From: Flavobacteriales bacterium
GTDB taxonomy: Bacteria > Bacteroidota > Bacteroidia > Flavobacteriales > UA16
Assembly (NCBI GenBank): GCA_018700255.1
Contig: JABISU010000030.1
Coordinates: 1-5,952, forward strand
Direction: 5' to 3'
DNA: 5,952 nt
Positions 1-5,952 of this stretch are shown piece by piece. How positions within the stretch are numbered: position 1 is the first letter of the stretch; each line of letters begins with the position of its first letter. The position numbers and the translations under genes were made by a program. The notes beneath the pieces are model-generated. The model saw nothing but the letters and a program-made list of their open reading frames with translations, was not told the origin of the DNA and searched no databases.

Positions 1-256
1 ATATATAAGGAAGAGGGAGTTTCTTAGTCTTTTCGTTTTCAGTGTAGCGAATGCACTTGTATAAAACGTTTTCGTATTTCTCGTCAACAATCCACATTAA
101 TAGTTTGTTGTACTCATCCTGGGTGATGAGAGGTTTTCTATTCTTGCTTTCATCATCTTGATTGCCTTTTTGGGCAGAAAGATTAGAGGAAAATAGAGTG
201 GAAGCTGCGAAAAGGATACAGAAAATCCAAGATGTGCGGTGAGTGTGAGTTATCAT
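1..256 (-). CDS. Secreted protein of unknown function, N-terminal part (cut by left window edge)
   Basis: I translated this by hand from the complement. The frame opens at the ATG at 256-254 and runs 85 codons without a stop to the window edge, so the 3' part is missing. The start is well fixed because an in-frame TAA lies three codons upstream. Residues 1-29 are a convincing Sec signal peptide: His/Arg-containing n-region (MITHTHR), hydrophobic core (WIFCILFAASTLF), and a Ser-Ala-Gln end typical of Bacteroidota, with cleavage likely after Ala28. A charged, low-complexity linker follows (about 30-42), then a mostly helical stretch containing YNKLLMWIVDEKYENVLYK and, near the edge, CIRYTENEKTKKLPLPYI. 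The tail resembles the opening of helical-repeat (TPR-like) secreted proteins of Bacteroidota, but one partial helix pair cannot establish that. It is divergent from the TonB-dependent receptor, with 52 bp between the two starts. Function unknown. That it is a real gene is quite secure from the signal peptide and open frame. Confidence 0.8.
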   Translation of the reverse strand, partial: MITHTHRTSWIFCILFAASTLFSSNLSAQKGNQDDESKNRKPLITQDEYNKLLMWIVDEKYENVLYKCIRYTENEKTKKLPLPYI

Positions 257-282
257 ATTTAGTTAAATACAGATTTCATGCC

Positions 283-314
283 GAAAGATAATCTATCTTC
301 GCGCAACCATGCAA
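283..314 (-). promoter_or_regulatory. Candidate promoter of the left-edge secreted-protein gene
   Basis: Read on the minus strand, TATCTTTC (290-283) matches the Bacteroidota -7 consensus TAnnTTTG at all but the last base. A TTG (314-312) lies 21 nt upstream, within the roughly 17-23 nt range reported for the -33 element of Flavobacterium promoters. Transcription would begin near position 277 and give a leader of about 20 nt before the ATG at 256. The -33 element would overlap the first codons of the divergent receptor gene. Motifs this short occur by chance, so this remains a candidate. Confidence 0.35.
285..299. repeat. Short inverted repeat in the divergent intergenic region
   Basis: AAGATA (285-290) and TATCTT (294-299) form a perfect 6-bp inverted repeat around a 3-bp ATC centre. 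The whole element sits inside the 52-bp gap between two divergent genes and ends 9 bp before the receptor ATG. It could be a regulator half-site pair, or simply two -7-like elements facing opposite ways (TATCTTTC on minus at 290-283, TATCTTCG on plus at 294-301). If the plus-strand element is used, the receptor mRNA would be nearly leaderless. The repeat is directly visible; any function is inference. Confidence 0.35.
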
Positions 315-2657
315 GAAACTAGAACACGCTTTATCTTATTGTTAGCAGCGACGATCATAGCAACGATGATTTCGCCCCCTGTTTTCGCTCAAGGAACCGT
401 TAAGGGTTTTATTAGATCAGAGGCAACAGGAGCTGCAGTTATGTTTGCCAGCGTGTCTCTTGAAGGTACAAGACATGGTGTTGTTACAGATGTTTCTGGA
501 TTCTATAGTATTAGTAAAGTTCCTGAGGGTCAGTACAATTTAATTGTATCAAGTATTGAATATGACAACTATAAAGATATAGTTTATATAACCAATGGTA
601 ATGTTCTTAGTAAGAACTATTTACTAAAGGAAGGAGTGGTTCAGCTTGAGGGAGCTGAAGTGTCAGCTGACAGAGAGGAGCAACGCAACAGTGTTCGTAT
701 GTCAGTTGAGACTATTAGGCCTGCTGATTTGAAGCATATCCCTAGTTTTGGAGGTCAAGCTGACCTAGTTCAAGTTCTACAGGTTCTACCTGGTTTTGTT
801 TCAACTGGTGATCAGGGAGGCCAACTTTATATCCGAGGAGGTTCTCCTATTCAGAATAAGGTATTGCTTGACGGAATGATTGTTTACAACGCATTCCATA
901 GTATTGGGTTATTTAGTGTTTTTGATTCTGACGCTCTCGCGAATGCAGATGTTTACACAGGTGCATTTTCTGCTAAATACGGAGGTAGAATATCGTCTGT
1001 TATGGATATTAAAACCCGCGACGGAAATATGCGTGAACAGAAAGTAATATTAGGTGCAAGCCCTTTCGGAGCTAAGATTATGCTCGAAGGGCCATTAATG
1101 AAAATGAAGGAAAATGATGGGGGAATCAGCTATTTACTGTCTATGAAACACAGTTATTTAGAGCAAGCGTCTCAGTTTCTATACCCTTACATTGATGGGG
1201 GGAGGTTGCCATTCGGTTACACTGATACATATGGGAAAATCACTTTTGGCGGAGCAGGGTCTAAACTGAGTTTATTCGGTTTCGGATTTTCGGACAACGC
1301 CAGTGTTTTAGATGATTCGACAGGAATTGCTTTTGCTAATTATAATTGGGAAAATATTGGTGGTGGTGGTAATTTCACCATAGTTCCTCCAGGTAGCGCT
1401 GTCCTTGTTAACGGTAACTTTGCGATCAGTCAGTACAGTATTGGACTAGAGGAGGGGGCTTTGAGTAACAGGTACAGCGATGTTAATGGATTCAATTTTG
1501 GTCTAGATTTTAAATATATTTTAGGAGAAGACCGAGTTGAGTATGGGCTAGAAGTAGTAGGGTTAGAGACGGATTTCCAAACGTTCAACTCACTTGGAGC
1601 AATTGTAGAACAAACAGAAAACACTACTGAATTCGGAGGATATGTCGATTATACAATTAGCCGCGGGAATTTGATTATTCAGCCAAGTATGCGAATGCAA
1701 TACTACAGTTCTTTAGCTAAGTTCAGGCCTGAGCCGAGAATAGGAATTAAGTACAAGCACAGTGAAAGGTTAAGATTAAAGTTTGCTGCAGGGATGTACT
1801 CTCAGAATGTGATTTCTGCTAACTCTGATAGAGACGTAGTAAACCTATTTTATGGTTTCCTTTCTGGCCCGGATAATCTTCAGTCTAATTTCGTTAACCC
1901 TGATGGTTCAGTCCGAGAGGTCTCGCATTCACTCCAAACTGCAAATCATGTTGTTGCCGGATTTGAATATGATATAACAGAATTCTTAAATCTGAACGTT
2001 GAAGGATACTTAAAAGATTTCACTCAGCTTACAAACACAAATCGATCTAAGCTGTTCCCTGATGATGCAGCACATAATGATGTGCCAGAGTTGTTGCGCC
2101 TAGATTACATAGTTGAGAGTGGATTTGCTCATGGTGTTGATGTGGTGCTCAAGTACGAGAAACGTCACACTTATCTTTGGTTAGTGTATGGATTAGGTAA
2201 TGTTGATAGATGGGATGGGTCTCGTTGGTACGATCCGGTTTTTGACAGACAGCATAATGTAAACTTTGTAGCTTCTCAAGATTTCGGTAATAAAAAAGAA
2301 TGGCAGATTAGTGCGCGTTGGGCTTTAGGTTCTGGGTTGCCTTTTACTCAGAGTCAGGGTTACTACCAGTCGCCTAACATTTCAGAGGGTATTTACTCGG
2401 ACTATATATCCCAAAATGCGGGTGATATCACTATTTATTACGCTGGTTTAAATGAGGGGCGTTTACCTGCATATCACCGTCTAGACATTAGTGTGCGTAG
2501 GACATTCAAGGATGTTTACGGGGGCGAGTTAGACTTCACAGCCGGTGTGACAAATGTGTATAGTCGTGAAAATGTTTTTTATATTAACCGTCTTACGGGC
2601 CAAAGAAAAAATCAACTTCCTTTTCTTCCTTCAATCGCCCTTGATTGGAAGTTCTGA
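309..2657 (+). CDS. TonB-dependent outer-membrane receptor with carboxypeptidase-regulatory-like N-terminal domain
   Basis: Predicted 22-stranded outer-membrane barrel that imports a ligand using energy from TonB-ExbBD; the ligand cannot be read from sequence. Residues 1-27 are a signal peptide ending VFA, with Gln28 next. Residues about 29-108 form a beta-sandwich domain (CarboxypepD_reg-like: VKGFIRSEATGAAVMFASVS, then GTRHGVVTDVSGFYSI), common in Bacteroidota receptors. LEGAEVSA (113-120) sits where a TonB box is expected. The plug covers about 130-240, with VLQVLPGF, YIRGGSP (174-180), VLLDGMIVYN (185-194), and ADVYTGAFSAKYGGRISSVM (213-232). The barrel fills the rest and ends in a terminal Phe (ALDWKF), as expected for BAM-inserted proteins. 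At 782 residues it is intact and typical of the shorter, non-SusC class; no SusD-like partner is visible. The start is the only ATG in frame, since a TAA lies at 264-266; there is no Shine-Dalgarno sequence, which is usual in this phylum. It converges on recN with a 17-bp gap. Confidence 0.93.
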   Translation: MQETRTRFILLLAATIIATMISPPVFAQGTVKGFIRSEATGAAVMFASVSLEGTRHGVVTDVSGFYSISKVPEGQYNLIVSSIEYDNYKDIVYITNGNVLSKNYLLKEGVVQLEGAEVSADREEQRNSVRMSVETIRPADLKHIPSFGGQADLVQVLQVLPGFVSTGDQGGQLYIRGGSPIQNKVLLDGMIVYNAFHSIGLFSVFDSDALANADVYTGAFSAKYGGRISSVMDIKTRDGNMREQKVILGASPFGAKIMLEGPLMKMKENDGGISYLLSMKHSYLEQASQFLYPYIDGGRLPFGYTDTYGKITFGGAGSKLSLFGFGFSDNASVLDDSTGIAFANYNWENIGGGGNFTIVPPGSAVLVNGNFAISQYSIGLEEGALSNRYSDVNGFNFGLDFKYILGEDRVEYGLEVVGLETDFQTFNSLGAIVEQTENTTEFGGYVDYTISRGNLIIQPSMRMQYYSSLAKFRPEPRIGIKYKHSERLRLKFAAGMYSQNVISANSDRDVVNLFYGFLSGPDNLQSNFVNPDGSVREVSHSLQTANHVVAGFEYDITEFLNLNVEGYLKDFTQLTNTNRSKLFPDDAAHNDVPELLRLDYIVESGFAHGVDVVLKYEKRHTYLWLVYGLGNVDRWDGSRWYDPVFDRQHNVNFVASQDFGNKKEWQISARWALGSGLPFTQSQGYYQSPNISEGIYSDYISQNAGDITIYYAGLNEGRLPAYHRLDISVRRTFKDVYGGELDFTAGVTNVYSRENVFYINRLTGQRKNQLPFLPSIALDWKF

Positions 2658-2674
2658 CTTAACTCTTGATTTGC

Positions 2675-4333
2675 TCAACTATTTAAGAGCACATCTGCCG
2701 CAGCACGTGCTTCGTCGCTGATCTTATTTCCGCTTAGCATAGTTGCGATAGCTTCATTTCTGTCTACTTTGCTTAAATACTGCGCTCTTGTAATGGCAGT
2801 TTTTTCAGTTGTTTCCTTACTTATCTCAATGTGATTGTCGCCCTTTGCAGCAACCTGCGCAAGGTGGGTGACTGAGAAAACTTGCTGTGTTTTTGCCATG
2901 TTTAACATGGTTGTAGCCATGCGAGTGGCTACTTCACCAGAGACACCCGTATCAATTTCATCAAGCACTATCGTAGGTGCAGTTTTTCTGGTAGCAAGTG
3001 TAGCCTTAAAGGCGAGCATAATCCTACTTTTCTCACCACCTGAAGCTACAGAAGCAAGAGGTTGTGGATCGGAGCCAGGGTTGGCAGAGAAAAGAAGTTC
3101 GACATCTTCAATTCCTTGAGAGTCTGGGGAAGGTAGTTTTGCAAACTCCCAAGACATTACAACATCTGGGAGTTTTAATGGGACTAACTTCTGATTTACA
3201 ATCTCTAACAATTCTGACCCTGACTTTTTTCTCACCTCAAGTAAATGCTCACCAGCAGAGATCATATTATTATACTGGGCAGTTTTTTCATCTTTAGCTA
3301 ACTGTATTTCTTCGGTAAGGCCTTCACATCTGTCTAATTGATTTTGTAAATCAATCTCAACAAGCTTAAGAGATTCAGTGTCTGATACATTGTGTTTGTG
3401 TAGAGCTGTCAACAAAGCCTCCATCTTCTCCTCAACAATTAGAAGACGATTGGGGTCTTGGGATATCCCATCAGCTATATTATTTGCTTCTTGTGCGATA
3501 TCATTAAGTTCAATTCTGCTGCTAGAAAGTCGATCTAACAATTTAGATGCCTTCACGCTATACTCAGCTATGTCTTGAAGAGTTCTTAACGCCTTATTGA
3601 TTATTGAGATCGCATCATTTCCTTCTGTTGAGCTATCTAATAATTCGTATGTTAGATGTAATCCATTTGCCAGCTCAGTTGCATGTAAAAGCTCCTTATA
3701 CTCAGCATCAAGCTCCGCAGAGTTCAAATACTTCAGGTTAAGCCCTCCTAATTCTTCAAGTTGAAAGGCTAAATAATTTTTATCTGCCCTTGGTCTGCTC
3801 GCTTCTGCTTCTAATTTCTTAAGCTTCTCCTTGGCAGCACAAAACGAGTCGAAGGAATGCTGGTAAGCTTTGAAAATCTTTTCGTGTCCCCCAAATGAAT
3901 CAAGGAGATGTAGTCGTGTAACTCTATCTAAAAGGGCTCTTGTTTCGTCTTGACCATGAAGGTCTACAAGTAAACTGCCTAATGATTTTAAATCGACAAT
4001 ACTGACTTGAGAATCATTTATAAAAGCTCTAGAACGACCTGTAGAGTTAACTTCCCTTCGGATATTAATTTCAGAGCCACGGCTCTCTATACCAAGGCGA
4101 GCCAGCCTTTTACTGATAGTTTTATCTGAAAAAATTGCTTCTACTATACACAGCTTAGCTCCTTGCCTAATGTTAGAGACGTTTCCTCGCTCGCCTATTA
4201 CTAAGCCTAAAGCTCCGAGCAGTATTGATTTTCCAGAACCAGTTTCACCAGTTAAGACCGTTAGTCCATCCTCTAACTCAAGAGTTATTTCACTTATAAG
4301 AGCGAAATTTTCTATGTGAAGACGAGTGAGCAT
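2675..4333 (-). CDS. recN: DNA repair protein RecN
   Basis: SMC-like ATPase of the cytoplasm/nucleoid that acts early in recombinational repair of DNA double-strand breaks, working with RecA. The 552 residues match the usual family length (about 550). In order: N-terminal ATPase lobe with the start LTRLHIENFALI and Walker A GETGSGKS (29-36); the family motif LVDLHGQDE (122-130), usually HGQHE-like; a helical coiled-coil arm over about 150-380, shorter than in true SMC proteins; and the C-terminal lobe with ABC signature ASGGEKSR (430-437), Walker B TIVLDE (454-459), D-loop DTGVSG (461-466) and switch histidine in SVTHLAQ (His490). All catalytic elements are present, so it should be active. 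The ATG at 4333-4331 gives the canonical N-terminus with no extension. It starts 7 bp after the stop of the DUF4835 gene and is probably the last or a late gene of the coaBC-DUF4835-recN transcript. I see no obvious SOS-type operator; its promoter may lie outside the window. Confidence 0.97.
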   Translation of the reverse strand: MLTRLHIENFALISEITLELEDGLTVLTGETGSGKSILLGALGLVIGERGNVSNIRQGAKLCIVEAIFSDKTISKRLARLGIESRGSEINIRREVNSTGRSRAFINDSQVSIVDLKSLGSLLVDLHGQDETRALLDRVTRLHLLDSFGGHEKIFKAYQHSFDSFCAAKEKLKKLEAEASRPRADKNYLAFQLEELGGLNLKYLNSAELDAEYKELLHATELANGLHLTYELLDSSTEGNDAISIINKALRTLQDIAEYSVKASKLLDRLSSSRIELNDIAQEANNIADGISQDPNRLLIVEEKMEALLTALHKHNVSDTESLKLVEIDLQNQLDRCEGLTEEIQLAKDEKTAQYNNMISAGEHLLEVRKKSGSELLEIVNQKLVPLKLPDVVMSWEFAKLPSPDSQGIEDVELLFSANPGSDPQPLASVASGGEKSRIMLAFKATLATRKTAPTIVLDEIDTGVSGEVATRMATTMLNMAKTQQVFSVTHLAQVAAKGDNHIEISKETTEKTAITRAQYLSKVDRNEAIATMLSGNKISDEARAAADVLLNS

Positions 4334-4340
4334 TTAACGC

Positions 4341-5240
4341 TTAAAGTAGAGCATCGTCGTATTTAGAGATGTTTCCTGGATCCATTTGTTTTAGTACAGG
4401 AAGAAGGCGTACACGCTCAGCTTCAGGCGCTGGACTGAAGAGTTTAATGATTTCATCACTCTTAGCAAGGAAGAATACCTGAAGGTTGAATGAGCCAGGA
4501 CGAATTCTGTTTGTAGAGCGCATTTCAATTAATGCGTCGGCGATATTAAGACGTGCCCCTTCGAGATTGGACTCTAATAAATCAAATCCTCTTCTGTGGT
4601 AATTATACATGCATAGTCTAAGAGGACGAAATGTTTGGCTAAGCATATTTTCGATAAGCCAGTATCTGTTTTGTTTGCCTTGGCTGGCAAGCCAACCTTG
4701 TCCGCCTGAATTTTGAGCGTTGGCAACAATAGTTTGGGCTTTTAAAAAGAACTCAGAACCCGTCTCAAGACCGAAGCTGTCATAGTCTAAACCTAAAATC
4801 ATATACGCGTAATACGCTAAAATAGAACTAAGATTATCCCGGTGTTGACCAGGGTTGAATAAAATAGCAGAACCGTTTATCCAAACGAATTCGAAATCTC
4901 CGTCTATCACGAAAAGCATGGGTGTTTTGTAATCCGAGTTGTAAACCGGACGATTGCTTTGCACCTGTATTGACCCGCTGAACCTTGTGTTTCCTATAGC
5001 TTCGCTAACAGTAATCTGCATGGTACACTCGATTAATTCCTCAAACTCAAAGTTGTCATTGGTCCAACGGCGTCCATTCATAAATCCCCGAATTCCATCT
5101 TCTAAACTCTCGAAAACGCTTGCTTCAACATTAGCGATTTGTGGAGCTATTACCTTAACGTTGCAATTGAGTTCTTGGGCTGTAGAGCTAGTCGACAAAA
5201 CAGCGAGGATGAAAGTGAATATGGGTAGTTTAAGTGTCAT
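4341..5240 (-). CDS. DUF4835 family secreted protein (PorD-like, type IX secretion-associated)
   Basis: Exported protein of 299 residues, the usual size of the family. Residues 1-22 are a signal peptide (hydrophobic IFTFILAVLS, then SSTAQ), placing the mature protein in the periplasm or at the outer membrane. Family hallmarks as I recall them are all visible: ELNCNVKVIAPQI (23-35), WTNDNFEFEELIECTM (59-74), IQVQSNRPVYNSDYKTP (91-107), LAYYAYMILGLDYDSF (141-156), GWLASQGKQNRYWLIE (182-197), NYHRRGFDLL (213-222) and VFFLAKSDEI (255-264). Cys26 and Cys72 lie in conserved blocks and could form a disulfide; Cys210 is a third cysteine. There is no lipoprotein Cys after the signal. From memory, public annotation now labels this family PorD of the type IX secretion system; I know of no defined biochemical activity, so treat that role as provisional. 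It sits 4 bp after coaBC and 7 bp before recN, indicating co-transcription and perhaps translational coupling. The start ATG (5240-5238) directly precedes the signal peptide and has no Shine-Dalgarno sequence. Confidence 0.9.
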   Translation of the reverse strand: MTLKLPIFTFILAVLSTSSTAQELNCNVKVIAPQIANVEASVFESLEDGIRGFMNGRRWTNDNFEFEELIECTMQITVSEAIGNTRFSGSIQVQSNRPVYNSDYKTPMLFVIDGDFEFVWINGSAILFNPGQHRDNLSSILAYYAYMILGLDYDSFGLETGSEFFLKAQTIVANAQNSGGQGWLASQGKQNRYWLIENMLSQTFRPLRLCMYNYHRRGFDLLESNLEGARLNIADALIEMRSTNRIRPGSFNLQVFFLAKSDEIIKLFSPAPEAERVRLLPVLKQMDPGNISKYDDALL

Positions 5241-5244
5241 TGTT

Positions 5245-5952
5245 CTAAAATGTAAGCAAGTTTACGATGTCTTTCGCGACTTCGCGTTTAGACTTTAACT
5301 CAAAAACATGCGTAGTATTATGTCCATCTACATTTTGAAGGATGGTCACTTTATTTGTGTCGTGACTGAACCCAGCACCAGCATCTGATAAAGTGTTCAT
5401 TACGATCATGTCAAGGTTTTTACGTTTAAGCTTTCTCTCGGCACTTTTAAGGCTTTCTTCCACAGTGTCCGATTCAAGAGCAAACCCAACTAACAGCTGT
5501 CCTTGGGCTTTCATGTTCCCTAATTCGAGTAAAGTGTCGGGCGTGTTCTCTAATCTCATTGAGGCTGGTAAATCTCCTTTATGAAGCTTTTCAGTTGAAG
5601 GGGTGGATGGGCGCATATCTGCTACAGCGGCGCAAGCTATAGCAGCATTCATTTGAGGCCAAATCTCGACAGTTCTGTCATACAACTCCTGAGCCGTAAC
5701 GATATCAATTCGTTTTGTAACCCTTGGAGGCGTGGTTAAATTAACTGGGCCAGTAATCAAAGTTACTTCTGCTCCTAAATCCGCCAATCTTCCAGCAATT
5801 TCAAATCCCATTTTACCAGTACTTCTGTTGCCTAAAAATCTAACAGCATCTATAGCTTCCTCAGTTGGACCAGCAGTAACTAAAATTTTCTTACCTGTAT
5901 AAGGTAATTCCTTTGTGAAGTATTTCTCAATAAAATTTGCAATTTCTTCAGG
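5245..5952 (-). CDS. coaBC: Bifunctional CoaBC (phosphopantothenoylcysteine decarboxylase/synthetase), C-terminal CoaB part, cut by right edge
   Basis: Coenzyme A biosynthesis. The CoaB domain uses CTP (in the usual bacterial enzyme) to join 4'-phosphopantothenate and cysteine; the CoaC flavoprotein domain, outside the window, then decarboxylates the product. The frame is open from the edge: 235 residues plus stop. The first residues, PEEI, fit the end of the CoaC active-site flap (family GRMxEPEEI), so the missing part is essentially all of CoaC. CoaB motifs, numbered from the edge: VTAGPTEEAID (25-35), RFLGNRSTGKMG (38-49) with the conserved Asn42, AAVAD (108-112), EKLHKGD (121-127) holding the probable counterpart of the catalytic Lys of E. 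coli CoaB, VGFALES (155-161) and the AGAGF loop (191-195). The ATG at 5811-5809 is the internal Met of GKMG and not the start. Its stop lies 4 bp before the DUF4835 start, so it is the upstream member of this gene run. Confidence 0.95.
   Translation of the reverse strand, partial: PEEIANFIEKYFTKELPYTGKKILVTAGPTEEAIDAVRFLGNRSTGKMGFEIAGRLADLGAEVTLITGPVNLTTPPRVTKRIDIVTAQELYDRTVEIWPQMNAAIACAAVADMRPSTPSTEKLHKGDLPASMRLENTPDTLLELGNMKAQGQLLVGFALESDTVEESLKSAERKLKRKNLDMIVMNTLSDAGAGFSHDTNKVTILQNVDGHNTTHVFELKSKREVAKDIVNLLTF

Noticed and set aside
1359..1370. Four tandem GGT units as a possible slippage or phase-variation tract
   Set aside because: Four trinucleotide units encode Gly351-354 in frame; the tract is too short, and changes in multiples of three would not switch the gene off.
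1430..1624. Minus-strand 64-residue open frame inside the receptor gene
   Set aside because: Ser/Pro/Leu-rich composition typical of an antisense shadow, and it lies fully inside a well-supported barrel-coding region.
2658..2690. Possible bidirectional terminator between the convergent receptor and recN genes (CTCTT 2663-2667 with AAGAG 2685-2689, or CTTAA 2658-2662 with TTAAG 2683-2687)
   Set aside because: The arms are only 5 bp with loops of 17-20 nt, AT-rich, mutually overlapping and without a following T-run, so neither is a credible terminator.
2835..3297. Two overlapping plus-strand open frames (94 and 77 residues)
   Set aside because: They lie opposite the conserved C-terminal ATPase lobe of recN and have no recognisable domain or start signal; they are antisense shadows.
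4954..5298. Plus-strand 114-residue open frame
   Set aside because: It is antisense to the DUF4835 signal peptide and N-terminal motifs and to the coaBC end, and it shows no coherent protein features.
5809..5811. ATG that would make a 188-residue stand-alone protein from the coaBC frame
   Set aside because: The same frame stays open to the right edge and encodes the essential VTAGPTEEAID and RFLGNRSTGKMG motifs upstream; this Met is the conserved internal one of GKMG.
1..5952. CRISPR array, transposon, phage or defence/toxin-antitoxin system
   Set aside because: No repeated spacer-like units, terminal inverted repeats, transposase or integrase motifs, or small two-gene toxin modules were seen on either strand; coding sequence fills nearly the whole window.

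Overview
The window looks like chromosomal DNA from a member of the Bacteroidota, most likely of the Flavobacteriia/Flavobacteriales type. The evidence is a TonB-dependent receptor with an N-terminal carboxypeptidase-regulatory-like domain, a DUF4835 protein (a family I know only from Bacteroidota) set between coaBC and recN, and start codons with no Shine-Dalgarno sequence in front of them. The DNA is moderately AT-rich. I cannot name the genus.

Layout from left to right. (1) Positions 1-256, minus strand: the N-terminal 85 residues of a secreted protein of unknown function, cut by the left edge and too short to have been listed by a simple ORF finder. (2) Positions 257-308: a 52-bp divergent intergenic region containing a small inverted repeat whose two arms resemble back-to-back Bacteroidota -7 promoter elements. 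(3) Positions 309-2657, plus strand: a complete 782-residue outer-membrane TonB-dependent receptor. (4) Positions 2658-2674: a 17-bp convergent gap. (5) Positions 2675-5952, minus strand: a tightly packed run, in transcription order coaBC (only its CoaB half is in the window), a DUF4835/PorD-like secreted protein, and recN, with gaps of 4 and 7 bp. There is no gene-free stretch over 300 bases, and no RNA gene, CRISPR array, insertion sequence or phage feature was seen.

The minus-strand run mixes coenzyme A biosynthesis (CoaBC), an envelope protein that annotation practice links to type IX secretion (DUF4835), and DNA double-strand-break repair (RecN). This is a housekeeping arrangement I recall as recurrent in Flavobacteriia, not a dedicated pathway. 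The receptor and the divergently transcribed secreted protein share one short promoter region and both go to the envelope, so they may be co-regulated, but nothing in the sequence shows their substrate.

I see no convincing previously undescribed system here. The items most worth a second look are the truncated secreted protein at the left edge with its shared promoter region, the unknown ligand of the receptor, and the conserved coaBC-DUF4835-recN coupling.
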